Below are positions 25,236-32,837 of a stretch of 58,942 nucleotides of DNA, piece by piece. Source of the DNA: Lysinibacillus fusiformis (GTDB lineage Bacteria; Bacillota; Bacilli; Bacillales_A; Planococcaceae); assembly GCF_003049525.1 (NCBI RefSeq), contig NZ_PYWL01000018.1:1-58942 (forward strand), written 5' to 3'. The notes below the pieces were generated by a model. That model was given only the letters and a program-made list of their open reading frames with translations, was not told the DNA's origin and ran no database searches. Position 1 is the first letter of the stretch, and each line of letters starts with the position of its first letter. Made by a program: the position numbers and the translations under genes.

Positions 25236-25367
25236 GCACTCTTTTTTCAAGAAAACTGGTATAAAACAGCACACAATGGAATAGAGAAAAATAGAGAAGT
25301 AAAATAGTACATGCCATTGAGTAGAAAAGAATTGAAAAAATTTGCGAAGAATAGGAGTAACTAGCGT

Positions 25368-26279
25368 ATGGAACAGACAATTTCAATAGAGAGGCGTATT
25401 CAAGAGCTACTTTCTGATGATCCATTATTTCAAGTAATCCAGGAAACACCAGCTGAGCAGTTTTTTTTATCAGAGCTTTATCTAACAGAATTGATTGAAA
25501 AGAAGTACTACTCAACACCTGAAGTTGCTAGCTGGTTTAACGTTACTGATGCACAGCTCCGTTATTATATTAAACCATTTGAAGAATACTTATTTGATGG
25601 ACAGGCGACAAATCCAACAACAGCAACTGTGATTCGTTTAGACTTCAGAGCAATTTTGAAACTCCGTATGATTCTGCTATTAAAAGATGAGTATCGCGTG
25701 AAAGGATTAAAGCAACTTTTACGAATAAATGAAGATGGCCACATCATCAAACAAGTATCTGTTCCAGAAAACTTTCCTGACGCAACTTACGATAAACGCT
25801 TAGATACCTTAAGTAAAGCGTTTGCTCAGATTATGCATACTGGCTTATTTCAAATGGAGCAAAATGAAGATAATGTGGAAACGAAGCTCACATTAAATGA
25901 GAACTTTCTACTTCAAAAAATCAAGGGGCTTCCTGAATCTTCGCAAGAAATTGAAAAGCTTCAATATCATATGGAACAGCTGGAGCAGCAAAATCAAGAA
26001 TTGACCGAAAAAGTAGAGGGTATCCTCATATCTAACAAAGAGGACATCGCAATTAAAATCAGAGAAAAACACATTGAACAAAGTGTCTTAAAACGCCTTG
26101 AAAATGAAGCCCTAATCCAATATGCAGCTACAAAAGGATGGCAATTCTTCGGAAAACTCTTCCGTTCTACTCAAATAGAAATCGAGAAAAAACAGTATAT
26201 AGCTGCCTATATAGACGAACATTTTTCTGAGCAACTAACGCAAGAACTTCATCAGTATCACGAGCGATTGGTGGAGTAA
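25368..26279 (+). CDS. MerR-type HTH protein with long coiled coil
   Basis: 303 residues. The N terminus YYSTPEVASWFNVTDAQLRYYI is a MerR-like winged helix (about residues 47-68) within a helical domain; residues about 185-225 form a Gln/Glu-rich coiled coil, followed by a basic helical end. This architecture occurs in DNA-organising proteins of Bacillus plasmids and chromosomes (RacA-like), but the C terminus lacks features that would fix the assignment. It could be a segregation or replication accessory factor. Confidence 0.6.
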   Translation: MEQTISIERRIQELLSDDPLFQVIQETPAEQFFLSELYLTELIEKKYYSTPEVASWFNVTDAQLRYYIKPFEEYLFDGQATNPTTATVIRLDFRAILKLRMILLLKDEYRVKGLKQLLRINEDGHIIKQVSVPENFPDATYDKRLDTLSKAFAQIMHTGLFQMEQNEDNVETKLTLNENFLLQKIKGLPESSQEIEKLQYHMEQLEQQNQELTEKVEGILISNKEDIAIKIREKHIEQSVLKRLENEALIQYAATKGWQFFGKLFRSTQIEIEKKQYIAAYIDEHFSEQLTQELHQYHERLVE

Positions 26280-26302
26280 ATGACATCTTTTCACAAATCA
26301 AA

Positions 26303-26336
26303 AAACGCTTCCTTTTCAACAGAAAGCGTTTTTTTA
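26303..26336 (+). terminator. terminator after the MerR-like gene
   Basis: AACGCTT / AAGCGTT stem followed by TTTTTTT. Confidence 0.85.
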
Positions 26337-26364
26337 TGGAATTGAATCAAATGTTTAGTAGCAC

Positions 26365-26742
26365 TTAATCGCCTATTCGATTTTCAACTTCCACCAGCGA
26401 TGAAATATCCTTGTAAATAATGAAATACTTGTTAGAATGAAAATCGTTTAATAATGGCTGGCCAGCTTTAAATTCACTTAGAGGGAAACTAGCGTCTTTT
26501 CCATTAGTATATGTGACCCTTATAAATGTCTCTTTTATTTCTAATTCAATTGGGATACCATTTGTAAAAAAGCTGACCATAAGCTTTAAGATTAAAAAGA
26601 CTATACCCATATTTAAAATACCCGCATTAATAATCAGTATAAGGGCAAGCGGTGACTCTAGTGGATCAATTAGATAATTAATATATAAAATAAAAAAGGT
26701 TAATAAAACTACTAAAATTATCATTTTAAAAAGCTTAAACAT
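26365..26742 (-). CDS. two-TM membrane protein
   Basis: 125 residues. Hydrophobic segments at about 5-25 and 35-60, then a soluble domain of about 60 residues. Starts 5 nt after the lipoprotein stop with no ribosome site, hence coupled. Function unknown. Confidence 0.6.
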   Translation of the reverse strand: MFKLFKMIILVVLLTFFILYINYLIDPLESPLALILIINAGILNMGIVFLILKLMVSFFTNGIPIELEIKETFIRVTYTNGKDASFPLSEFKAGQPLLNDFHSNKYFIIYKDISSLVEVENRIGD

Positions 26743-26747
26743 TAGTC

Positions 26748-27230
26748 TTAAATATTCGTATTGTTTTTGTCTGAGTTATTTAGAAATAATTTTCTATTAT
26801 TTTTGAAATCGGTTAATTCAATATAATGAACTTCAGTTGTTGTATTTTCTTTGGATATATGAATAGATAAGTCATAGCTAATCTCATAAATAACTTCACC
26901 TGTATTTATATCTGTCCAAAAAATTGTATTAAAAGGTGACTTCCCTAGCGTTATTGTTCTTGGTTTATACTGTATTTCTAAATTCCCTATTGTTTCTTGG
27001 TCTTTGAAAAATAAATTTAATTTTTCCTTTTCGTTTAAGTCGAATTTTATACAAGAAACATCAAAAGAAGCGAAAAAACATTCAAAATTTGAGGATACAG
27101 AAGTATCTACTTTTTCTATCTCGATGCTTTCGTCTTCCTTTTCTTTTTGTGTATTTGCTTCTTTACAAGCTGTTAGTAATACAACGGATATACATAAAAA
27201 TATAATTGATAGCATTTTAACATTGTTCAT
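26748..27230 (-). CDS. lipoprotein
   Basis: 160 residues. Signal peptide with lipobox LLTAC (Cys about residue 22), acidic linker, then a beta-rich external domain. GAAGGG precedes the ATG. Co-transcribed with the two-TM protein. Possible roles in surface or entry exclusion are only inference. Confidence 0.7.
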   Translation of the reverse strand: MNNVKMLSIIFLCISVVLLTACKEANTQKEKEDESIEIEKVDTSVSSNFECFFASFDVSCIKFDLNEKEKLNLFFKDQETIGNLEIQYKPRTITLGKSPFNTIFWTDINTGEVIYEISYDLSIHISKENTTTEVHYIELTDFKNNRKLFLNNSDKNNTNI

Positions 27231-27288
27231 TTAGAAACCCTTCTTTCTTCAAAGCTATTGTAATGTTTTTTTATAGTGTTCTCCTATT

Positions 27289-27441
27289 TTAAATTGGCTT
27301 TAAAATATACACAGAAATACTAGCTGTAAATATGCCTATAGTTAAGCAAATATAAAAAGCATATTTGTATTTATCTAAGAAAAACCCTAAAAGACCAAAC
27401 ACAAAAATAATTATTATCCAAACATAATTTTCTACACTCAT
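27289..27441 (-). CDS. 50-residue two-TM peptide
   Basis: ATG 27441 with AGGAGG 9 nt upstream; two hydrophobic stretches (WIIIIFVFGLLGFFL and FYICLTIGIFTASISVYIL). It follows the nuclease-like gene by 22 nt, so likely the same transcript. Confidence 0.6.
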   Translation of the reverse strand: MSVENYVWIIIIFVFGLLGFFLDKYKYAFYICLTIGIFTASISVYILKPI

Positions 27442-27463
27442 GTGTCATGTCCTCCTGATTTCA

Positions 27464-28108
27464 TTATTTCTTTTTACATTTGAAATGCGATTTGCGATCT
27501 ATTACTTTGTGTTCTATCCAGTCACCATTCCAATGCGCCTTTAATGTTGCTGCAAGTTGCGCTTTAGGTCTGGAATAGTAACACTGACAATGATTTAATA
27601 CTTCATCAATAGTTATCCATTTATCAGGGTATCTTTGAAAATATCGTTTTACATCGTCTATCATCAATGTATAGTCACTTTGATAATCAAAATCACCCAT
27701 TTTATGGCCACCTGTAATAGTGTCATGATAACCATCTTTAATAAATTTTCTAATATCATCAGTTTTACGGTTCAATTTAGCAAACATCCCATAAGGTATT
27801 TCTACATACCCATGCTCTTTAACAATAATTAAACCAATACCATTGTGCTTTAGAAAATCATGTACCAATCGAGAGAAACCACCTTTTTTATTAGGTACTG
27901 CAACGAATACATAATGTCCATGTCGCTTTGCATATACAGCTTGTTCTATGACTTTGAAATTAAGCATTTTTTTCATTTCTACAATGATATTATGATTTCC
28001 TATAGTACCTACAACATCATATTTAAGTACTTCAGCATAAACTTTTTCACAACCTATTTTTTCTAGCAAAAATTGCTTTACTGGTGCAAATAAATCTGAT
28101 TCCTTCAC
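27464..28108 (-). CDS. PD-(D/E)XK nuclease-like protein
   Basis: 214 residues from GTG. Residues about 20-50 read KYDVVGTIGNHNIIVEMKK, that is D-x(n)-E-x-K, preceded by an N-terminal Glu, which matches the restriction-endonuclease-like core. The C-terminal half contains a winged-helix-like segment (KWITIDEVLNHCQCYYSRPKAQ). It could be a nuclease of a solitary defence or DNA-processing protein; no methyltransferase is nearby. Confidence 0.55.
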   Translation of the reverse strand: MKESDLFAPVKQFLLEKIGCEKVYAEVLKYDVVGTIGNHNIIVEMKKMLNFKVIEQAVYAKRHGHYVFVAVPNKKGGFSRLVHDFLKHNGIGLIIVKEHGYVEIPYGMFAKLNRKTDDIRKFIKDGYHDTITGGHKMGDFDYQSDYTLMIDDVKRYFQRYPDKWITIDEVLNHCQCYYSRPKAQLAATLKAHWNGDWIEHKVIDRKSHFKCKKK

Positions 28109-28148
28109 ATTATCACCATCCTGTTACTGTAGAATATATTTCGGTTAA

Positions 28149-28508
28149 TTAGCCAAACGCACAAGTTTTGATGCCGTTGTAGAAACCTAATTTAATTACT
28201 TTATCCCAATTGATCTCATTTCGATTGAATCTATGAACTACCATACATCCATCGTCATAAATAATAGGTGCTGTATATGTGTAGTCACATGGCGTTTCTG
28301 TTTTACAATAAGTCATTACTTTTCCTAGTTGTGGATGGTTAATCTCTCCCCATTCTTTTCCATTTGACCAAGATAGAACTTGTCCTTCATATGCTTCAGC
28401 AAGGATTTTAGGAGTGCAAACACACTCCTTATGCAACTTTGCTGTACTGGAAAAAACGTATCCATTTTTCATGCATTTAATAATTTTGATTAACCTTTTT
28501 TTCTTCAT
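28149..28508 (-). CDS. hypothetical protein
   Basis: 119 residues, GGAAGG upstream. Basic N terminus, Cys residues at CVC and elsewhere (possibly metal-binding), mixed fold. No known family. Confidence 0.5.
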   Translation of the reverse strand: MKKKRLIKIIKCMKNGYVFSSTAKLHKECVCTPKILAEAYEGQVLSWSNGKEWGEINHPQLGKVMTYCKTETPCDYTYTAPIIYDDGCMVVHRFNRNEINWDKVIKLGFYNGIKTCAFG

Positions 28509-28547
28509 AGATATACCTACCTTCCGTTTTTATTCTTCAATTTATAA

Positions 28548-28557
28548 CCACAAGTGG
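28548..28557. repeat. dispersed palindrome copy CCACAAGTGG
   Basis: Full copy between the 28149 gene and the 55-residue membrane peptide gene. Confidence 0.75.
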
Positions 28558-28565
28558 GCAATATA

Positions 28566-28733
28566 CTATGAAACATTGTGTATTACTAGAAGAAAGCTAT
28601 CTATCAATGTTAGTAACACAGTTGAAACAATAATCATAACAAAGCTTTTTTTCGCCCATTTAGATTCCACTATATAATAGAAGAAACTCATAAAAACTAC
28701 GAATACTAATGCATAAATCGGATTGATTAACAT
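28566..28733 (-). CDS. 55-residue two-TM peptide
   Basis: ATG 28733 with a perfect AAGGAGG. Product has two hydrophobic helices (IYALVFVVFMSFFYYIV and FVMIIVSTVLLTLI). It follows the DUF2187-like gene closely, so it probably belongs to the operator-controlled transcript from 28980. Confidence 0.6.
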   Translation of the reverse strand: MLINPIYALVFVVFMSFFYYIVESKWAKKSFVMIIVSTVLLTLIDSFLLVIHNVS

Positions 28734-28744
28734 TGTGTTCCTCC

Positions 28745-28954
28745 TTAATTAATAATATTGTAGCGTTGATGTTTGACGATGGTACGATCACTGTGATACA
28801 TCTCTCGATGTTTTTCTTTATAGTCTAGGATTGTAACGCAAACAGAATTTTCATATTGTTTTAAGACAATACCCTTCACTTTGACATTGAATATTTCATT
28901 TAGCCATTCAATTTCTTGACCTACTTCAGCTGGAACGATAATTATTGAACGCAT
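28745..28954 (-). CDS. DUF2187-like small protein
   Basis: 69 residues. The pattern GQEIEWLNEIFNVKVKGIVL then NSVCVTILDY resembles the KOW/SH3-like DUF2187 (YkvS) family of small Firmicutes proteins. AGGAGG upstream, and its promoter carries the plasmid operator. Function unknown. Confidence 0.6.
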   Translation of the reverse strand: MRSIIIVPAEVGQEIEWLNEIFNVKVKGIVLKQYENSVCVTILDYKEKHREMYHSDRTIVKHQRYNIIN

Positions 28955-28967
28955 TCTATTGCCTCCT

Positions 28968-28986
28968 ATTATAACAGAACTCTGAT
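28968..28986 (-). promoter_or_regulatory. promoter with 14-bp operator
   Basis: Operator half-sites CAGAACTCTGAT (28975-28986; minus strand ATCAGAGTTCTG) directly abut the minus-strand -10 TATAAT. Drives the DUF2187-like gene and downstream small membrane genes. Confidence 0.75.
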
Positions 28987-29035
28987 ATTTTTGAATAAAA
29001 AATGATTCTTATATGAATAATATTTCGATATTTGA

Positions 29036-29075
29036 CTACAAGTGGTCATATAACCTATATTTAAACCACAAGTGG
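29036..29075. repeat. two dispersed palindrome copies
   Basis: CTACAAGTGG (29036-29045) and CCACAAGTGG (29066-29075), 30 bp apart, just beyond the end of the 29079 gene. Confidence 0.75.
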
Positions 29076-29078
29076 TTA

Positions 29079-29555
29079 TTAAAGGTACTCAAATATATTT
29101 GTTTGTTCATAAATTGAGTCATTGAAAGAAATAAGCTCTCGATATTTTTCTGTAATGTCTGTTAAAGTTAGACCAGTCAATACCAGGACACCTACTACTG
29201 TGCTAAACCACAGTTTGCAATAGAAACGTGGCGCGAAATCATTATATAATTCTTTCGTAATATAATGGGAAAAGTCGGTATCAAAATCACAGAAATAATT
29301 AAAGCGTCCCTGACGGTCTAAAGAGCTTTCTAAAAATGATCTCCCATAGTTTAGGTAGCTGTCTTCTAATTTGATAGGTTTAGAGTATTTTAGTACATCG
29401 TTTACAAGTGTAATACAGTTTTTCATTACTATAAGTGCGTGATGTGTATTTCCAGTCTTTTTAAACTGGATTAAGGCATTATTTAATTCATGTAATCGAA
29501 CAGAATTTCTTCTTGTATCAATTGGTGTTATGCTATGCAATTCTGATACTTTCAT
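29079..29555 (-). CDS. hypothetical protein in the tub region
   Basis: 158 residues, AAGGAGAGG upstream. Mostly helical with a hydrophobic patch near residues 112-128 that could be one TM. Bracketed by palindrome copies on both sides and transcribed in the same direction as tubRZ. No family recognised. Confidence 0.55.
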   Translation of the reverse strand: MKVSELHSITPIDTRRNSVRLHELNNALIQFKKTGNTHHALIVMKNCITLVNDVLKYSKPIKLEDSYLNYGRSFLESSLDRQGRFNYFCDFDTDFSHYITKELYNDFAPRFYCKLWFSTVVGVLVLTGLTLTDITEKYRELISFNDSIYEQTNIFEYL

Positions 29556-29580
29556 ACGAACCTCTCCTTCCTATTATTGA

Positions 29581-29611
29581 CCACAAGTGGTCGTTTAATA
29601 ACCACTTGTGG
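29581..29611. repeat. palindrome pair after tubZ
   Basis: CCACAAGTGG (29581-29590) and CCACTTGTGG (29602-29611), two full copies in 31 bp in opposite orientation, also able to form a hairpin. They sit exactly between tubZ and the next gene. Confidence 0.8.
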
Positions 29612-29618
29612 TCAAAAA

Positions 29619-30917
29619 TTAAACTAAACCTAATGTTTGGAACAAACTTTCATTTTCTTTCTCTACAGGAGTACTACTTTCTCCACCAAAAAGCGCGTCT
29701 AATGTTAATGCTCCATTGTTATTTGAGCTTGCTGATTCCTCATAGTTTTCAAATAAGTTACTAGAAGAAGATTGGATGCTTTCGGTTGCCACTTTATCTA
29801 GTTCAATCATTTGTTTAATGCGTTCCGCTGGTAAATCTAAACCAGCAAGCATTACATAGAAATATACAGGACGATTTTTCGCATCATTCTTCACATTCTC
29901 AAATTGCGTTGCACTGTATGTATGGAAGCTAACAGGTGACTCTGTAGCGTGTGGTGCAACTTCCAATAGCAAGTTTTCTAATTGATTTGTCATGACACCG
30001 TTAAATAGATTTTGTGCATCTTGTTCATGACATAATACGCTAATCGCTGCACGTTTGGTTTTTTTGAAATCATACCCACTAGACAGCACACCGTTTTCAA
30101 TTTGCGTATGAAGATTCGTGATAAATTTTGCTTTCTGATTCTCCATGCTTTTTAGTGAGTCTAGTTCTTTAAATTCTTCTACTGTCATTTCCATTCGAGC
30201 AAAATGGAATACACCAGGTGTGCGAAGCATTTTACCTAATTCAGACGAATCAAAATTTGTTGATCCGTACACATCAAAATTTGCTGTGATGATATTTTTA
30301 TCATGAATAGCCTTAGCTACATATTCGTTTGAAAACGCTAAGTATTCTTCTAAAGAAGCATTAGGGTTGCTCGTCATAAATTCTGTGAATAGCTTTTCAT
30401 TGTCTACAGGAATTATTGGCCCTAGCTTATCCATTGCAGCATAGATTTTATTTAAACGTTTTAAGGCATTACTATTCACTGTAGAACGCTCGTTTTTGCG
30501 AGGTAATGTTAATATTAGCCCGAATGGTTTTCTCATCTCTAGACAAAGCCCAATAGCTTGAATGACTGCTCCTGTTCCTGAACCACCGCCTAAACCAGCT
30601 GAAATCCATATGAACTCTGTCTTTTCAAAGTTTGTTTTCATAAGATTTAAAATCTTGTCTTTGTTCTCCATGAAAATGTTTTCACCAATTGTAATATCTC
30701 GGCCAGCACCTTTTCCGTCACCAATTAGTTCTTTTTTAATTTTTGTATTGCTTGTTTTTACTTTGTCTAAATCCTGTTTATTTGTATTAACCAGTAATGC
30801 AGTATATGGATACTCGTTGTCACCAGCTGAAAGATCTGCACAAGCAGCTGCAATTGATGTACCGCCTAACCCTAAACCTAAGAAACCATATTTATAACTT
30901 AAATCCATTTTCGCCAT
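29619..30917 (-). CDS. tubZ: TubZ, tubulin/FtsZ-like plasmid segregation GTPase
   Basis: 432 residues from ATG 30917; a start 9 nt upstream is also possible but overlaps the ribosome site. The nucleotide-binding tubulin motif GLGGGSGTGAV is at about residues 103-113, with N-terminal YGFLGLGLGGTSIA and the polar C-terminal tail typical of TubZ. TubZ forms treadmilling filaments that carry the TubR-centromere complex, as on pBtoxis and related large Bacillus/Lysinibacillus plasmids. It is transcribed with tubR, whose stop it nearly overlaps. Confidence 0.95.
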   Translation of the reverse strand: MAKMDLSYKYGFLGLGLGGTSIAAACADLSAGDNEYPYTALLVNTNKQDLDKVKTSNTKIKKELIGDGKGAGRDITIGENIFMENKDKILNLMKTNFEKTEFIWISAGLGGGSGTGAVIQAIGLCLEMRKPFGLILTLPRKNERSTVNSNALKRLNKIYAAMDKLGPIIPVDNEKLFTEFMTSNPNASLEEYLAFSNEYVAKAIHDKNIITANFDVYGSTNFDSSELGKMLRTPGVFHFARMEMTVEEFKELDSLKSMENQKAKFITNLHTQIENGVLSSGYDFKKTKRAAISVLCHEQDAQNLFNGVMTNQLENLLLEVAPHATESPVSFHTYSATQFENVKNDAKNRPVYFYVMLAGLDLPAERIKQMIELDKVATESIQSSSSNLFENYEESASSNNNGALTLDALFGGESSTPVEKENESLFQTLGLV

Positions 30918-30922
30918 ATAAA

Positions 30923-31234
30923 TCATTCTCCTTTTATTTTAAATTTTAAGACTTGCTCACCTAATTCAGTGATTTTATATAAACGAGCTTGGCCAATAAT
31001 TTGTACATCAACCAAAGCTGCACCTTCCAACCGATACATAAAGTTGTCTAAGTAATGACGTGACTTGATTAGTTGCTTCTTGTCCTTGTTGTTCTTTTCT
31101 TTCTGATAATGTTCATTTGTTAGTTCCCACAAACGCTCTTTTGGAACGAATTGTTTTTCTAACAATAAGCTGGCTAGTAACCAACTTGATTCGTCTGTGA
31201 GTCTTTCGTGAAGTAGTTGAATGATATTTGCCAT
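30923..31234 (-). CDS. tubR: TubR, centromere-binding repressor
   Basis: 103 residues, winged-helix type (VDVQIIGQARLYKITELGEQ as wing and following helix). Encoded directly upstream of tubZ in one operon, the canonical tubRZ arrangement. TubR binds iterated sites upstream of its own gene, represses the operon and links the plasmid to TubZ filaments. GGCGGTGG precedes the ATG. Confidence 0.9.
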   Translation of the reverse strand: MANIIQLLHERLTDESSWLLASLLLEKQFVPKERLWELTNEHYQKEKNNKDKKQLIKSRHYLDNFMYRLEGAALVDVQIIGQARLYKITELGEQVLKFKIKGE

Positions 31235-31261
31235 TCTAATCCACCGCCTTGTTTGATACTT

Positions 31262-31475
31262 ACTGTTACAATAACTCTTACACTTACTATAAAGCAGAAT
31301 ACTGATTTAGTCAACAGAATTCTGATATTTATTTTAATTATTTAAAAGTTACTTTTAAAGTAAGTGTGATAGTTATATTGAAAGTTAAGAAGTCTAGCTG
31401 TATATGGGCTTTTTTATAATTAAAAGTTAGTGTAATAGTTACAGTTAAATTAACTATCACACTAACTTTCAAACA
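31262..31475. other. candidate tubC centromere
   Basis: Upstream of tubR. A degenerate word of type AGTTAGTGTAATAGTTA recurs in both orientations: 31262-31290, 31359-31376 and an inverted pair at 31421-31471 (AAAGTTAGTGT ... ACACTAACTTT). Iterated and inverted words directly in front of tubR are where tubC lies in known systems. The array is longer than the promoter needs. Confidence 0.6.
31286..31326 (-). promoter_or_regulatory. tubRZ promoter with double 14-bp operator
   Basis: Minus strand TTGACT (31314-31309), 17-bp spacer, TATAGT (31291-31286). One operator (31313-31326) overlaps the -35 and a second (31293-31306) fills the spacer; centres are 20 bp apart. It has the same layout as the promoters at 39635, 47293 and 51403. 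Confidence 0.85.
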
Positions 31476-31482
31476 AATAAAA

Positions 31483-31506
31483 AGCTGACCACTAATGGTC
31501 AGCACT
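31483..31506 (-). terminator. terminator of the 31508 gene
   Basis: GCTGACCA / TGGTCAGC stem with a 4-nt loop; TTTTTATTT follows on the minus strand. Confidence 0.8.
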
Positions 31507-31507
31507 T

Positions 31508-32038
31508 TTAAATAGCGATCACGGAAAATACAGAATTAAAGTTTTGTTTCATATTAGAAAATTGTTCGATTTCGTTTTGAACGGCCTTAATAAGATTTTC
31601 TGTAGATTGGATGCCTGGCGTCCGATATTCTTTCGCTAAATAGATTAGTTGATCTAAACAAAGATCTACTTTACCAGCTGCGTATTGCTGCAATAAATCT
31701 AAGTCGGTTTTTAAAGACTGGATATATTCATCTAAAAATAAGTCACGTGAGGTTGGTTGGTCAGCAGTAGGGAGCATATTGATTGATTCAAGTCTTAAAA
31801 AGTCTACTAAAGGTATGTAATCAAATACATAGACCTTATCATTTTTCACAGGTATTACGATCCAATTGGCACTTAACGTCCATGTGATGATAACATTAAA
31901 ATCGGTTTTAATTGCTTTTTCTACCGGTAAACTTGTATCAGCTAATTCCAGCAGATCATTAAAAACAAAGTCCTTATACGAATAGCCAGTTTCCTCAGAG
32001 TATTTAATTGAGCCTAAATCTTTTCTAGAAATATACAT
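31508..32038 (-). CDS. hypothetical protein upstream of tubC
   Basis: 176 residues, AAGGTGG upstream of the ATG. Alpha/beta N terminus, helical C terminus (about 105-165). Its own terminator separates it from tubRZ. It lies between the segregation and replication genes but shows no recognised motif. Confidence 0.55.
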   Translation of the reverse strand: MYISRKDLGSIKYSEETGYSYKDFVFNDLLELADTSLPVEKAIKTDFNVIITWTLSANWIVIPVKNDKVYVFDYIPLVDFLRLESINMLPTADQPTSRDLFLDEYIQSLKTDLDLLQQYAAGKVDLCLDQLIYLAKEYRTPGIQSTENLIKAVQNEIEQFSNMKQNFNSVFSVIAI

Positions 32039-32272
32039 TAAAGTTCCACCTTCCTAATTTTTAAAATTATTTTATAAAGTGCCAAATTTGTAGAACAATT
32101 ACTTTTTATGCAGTAAAGAATATTTACATGTTAGTATTATCTCATTTTTTTACCGTTTTTCTAGTAAAAAAGGTAAAAAAATATTAGTTAAACAGGTATA
32201 GATAAGATAGTGATATTTAGGTACTTTATATCAACATATTGTACTAATGGTGAAATTGAGTCAAACGAATAG

Positions 32273-32284
32273 GAACGTTTGTTC
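32273..32284. promoter_or_regulatory. LexA-type box GAACGTTTGTTC
   Basis: Exact match to the Bacillus SOS core GAAC-N4-GTTC in the intergenic region upstream of the replication gene. It could link replication or the 31508 gene to DNA damage. Confidence 0.45.
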
Positions 32285-32424
32285 TCTTTTTTATCTATTG
32301 TAGACAATAAACTGAAAAAAATACAGCTTTTTTTATGGCAATATTTTGAACGAGGATAAATGGATTAATAAACTATTAAGTTTCGAGAATAATTTGCATT
32401 ATCTTTAAAAGGGGTGTACAATTT

Positions 32425-32445
32425 ATCAGTACTCTGATATATAAT
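32425..32445 (+). promoter_or_regulatory. promoter with 14-bp operator, upstream of the rep region
   Basis: ATCAGTACTCTGAT (32425-32438) next to -10 TATAAT (32440-32445). Transcription would run at once into the hairpin at 32461, so it probably makes a very short RNA or is attenuated. Confidence 0.7.
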
Positions 32446-32460
32446 AGAGTGACAAAAAAA

Positions 32461-32497
32461 GTACGCAAAAGAAAATTAATCCTTTGCGTACATAAAA
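32461..32497 (+). terminator. hairpin after the operator promoter
   Basis: GTACGCAAAAG / CTTTGCGTAC stem directly downstream of the 32440 promoter, followed by an A-rich tract on the plus strand and preceded by seven A, giving a T run on the minus strand. It is therefore best read as a minus-strand terminator or an attenuator. Confidence 0.5.
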
Positions 32498-32499
32498 AA

Positions 32500-32700
32500 T
32501 ATGCTATACTTCTTAATAACTATTAACTTTATCAAGCGAATCTAGTAGATTACTAGTACTATACATAAAAATAACAAAATAAAAAAGAACACAAGCAGTG
32601 TGATTAGTGCGACCAACACTTTCTCACTGTTACACCATAATCAGACTATGGTACAACTCTTAAGCAAGGTTCTTTTTATTTCTTTTTCCTTAATCAGTTT
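32500..32700 (+). ncRNA. candidate structured leader or small RNA upstream of the replication gene
   Basis: A weak promoter (TTGCGT, TATACT at about 32506) is followed by paired segments: AAAGAAC with GGTTCTTT (about 32585/32667), AGCAGTG with CACTGTT, and hairpin ACCATA / TATGGT (about 32634-32652). It ends in AAGGTTCTTTTTATTTCTTTTT. The layout fits a copy-control RNA or transcript leader, but folding was done only by eye. Confidence 0.4.
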
Positions 32701-32837
32701 TAATTATACCGATTTTTGAAAAAGGAATCAATAACTTTTGCCCAATTTCTCATGCTTTTTTAGAGATGTGTTGTATCATTCTATTTTTTAGATGGTACAG
32801 TGCATCTTTTTTGTTTTTGAGAAAGAGGGCTATTAAT

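Noticed and set aside
25138..25518. 126-residue minus ORF before the MerR-like gene
   Set aside because: Overlaps the long hairpin and the real gene start; composition not coding-like.
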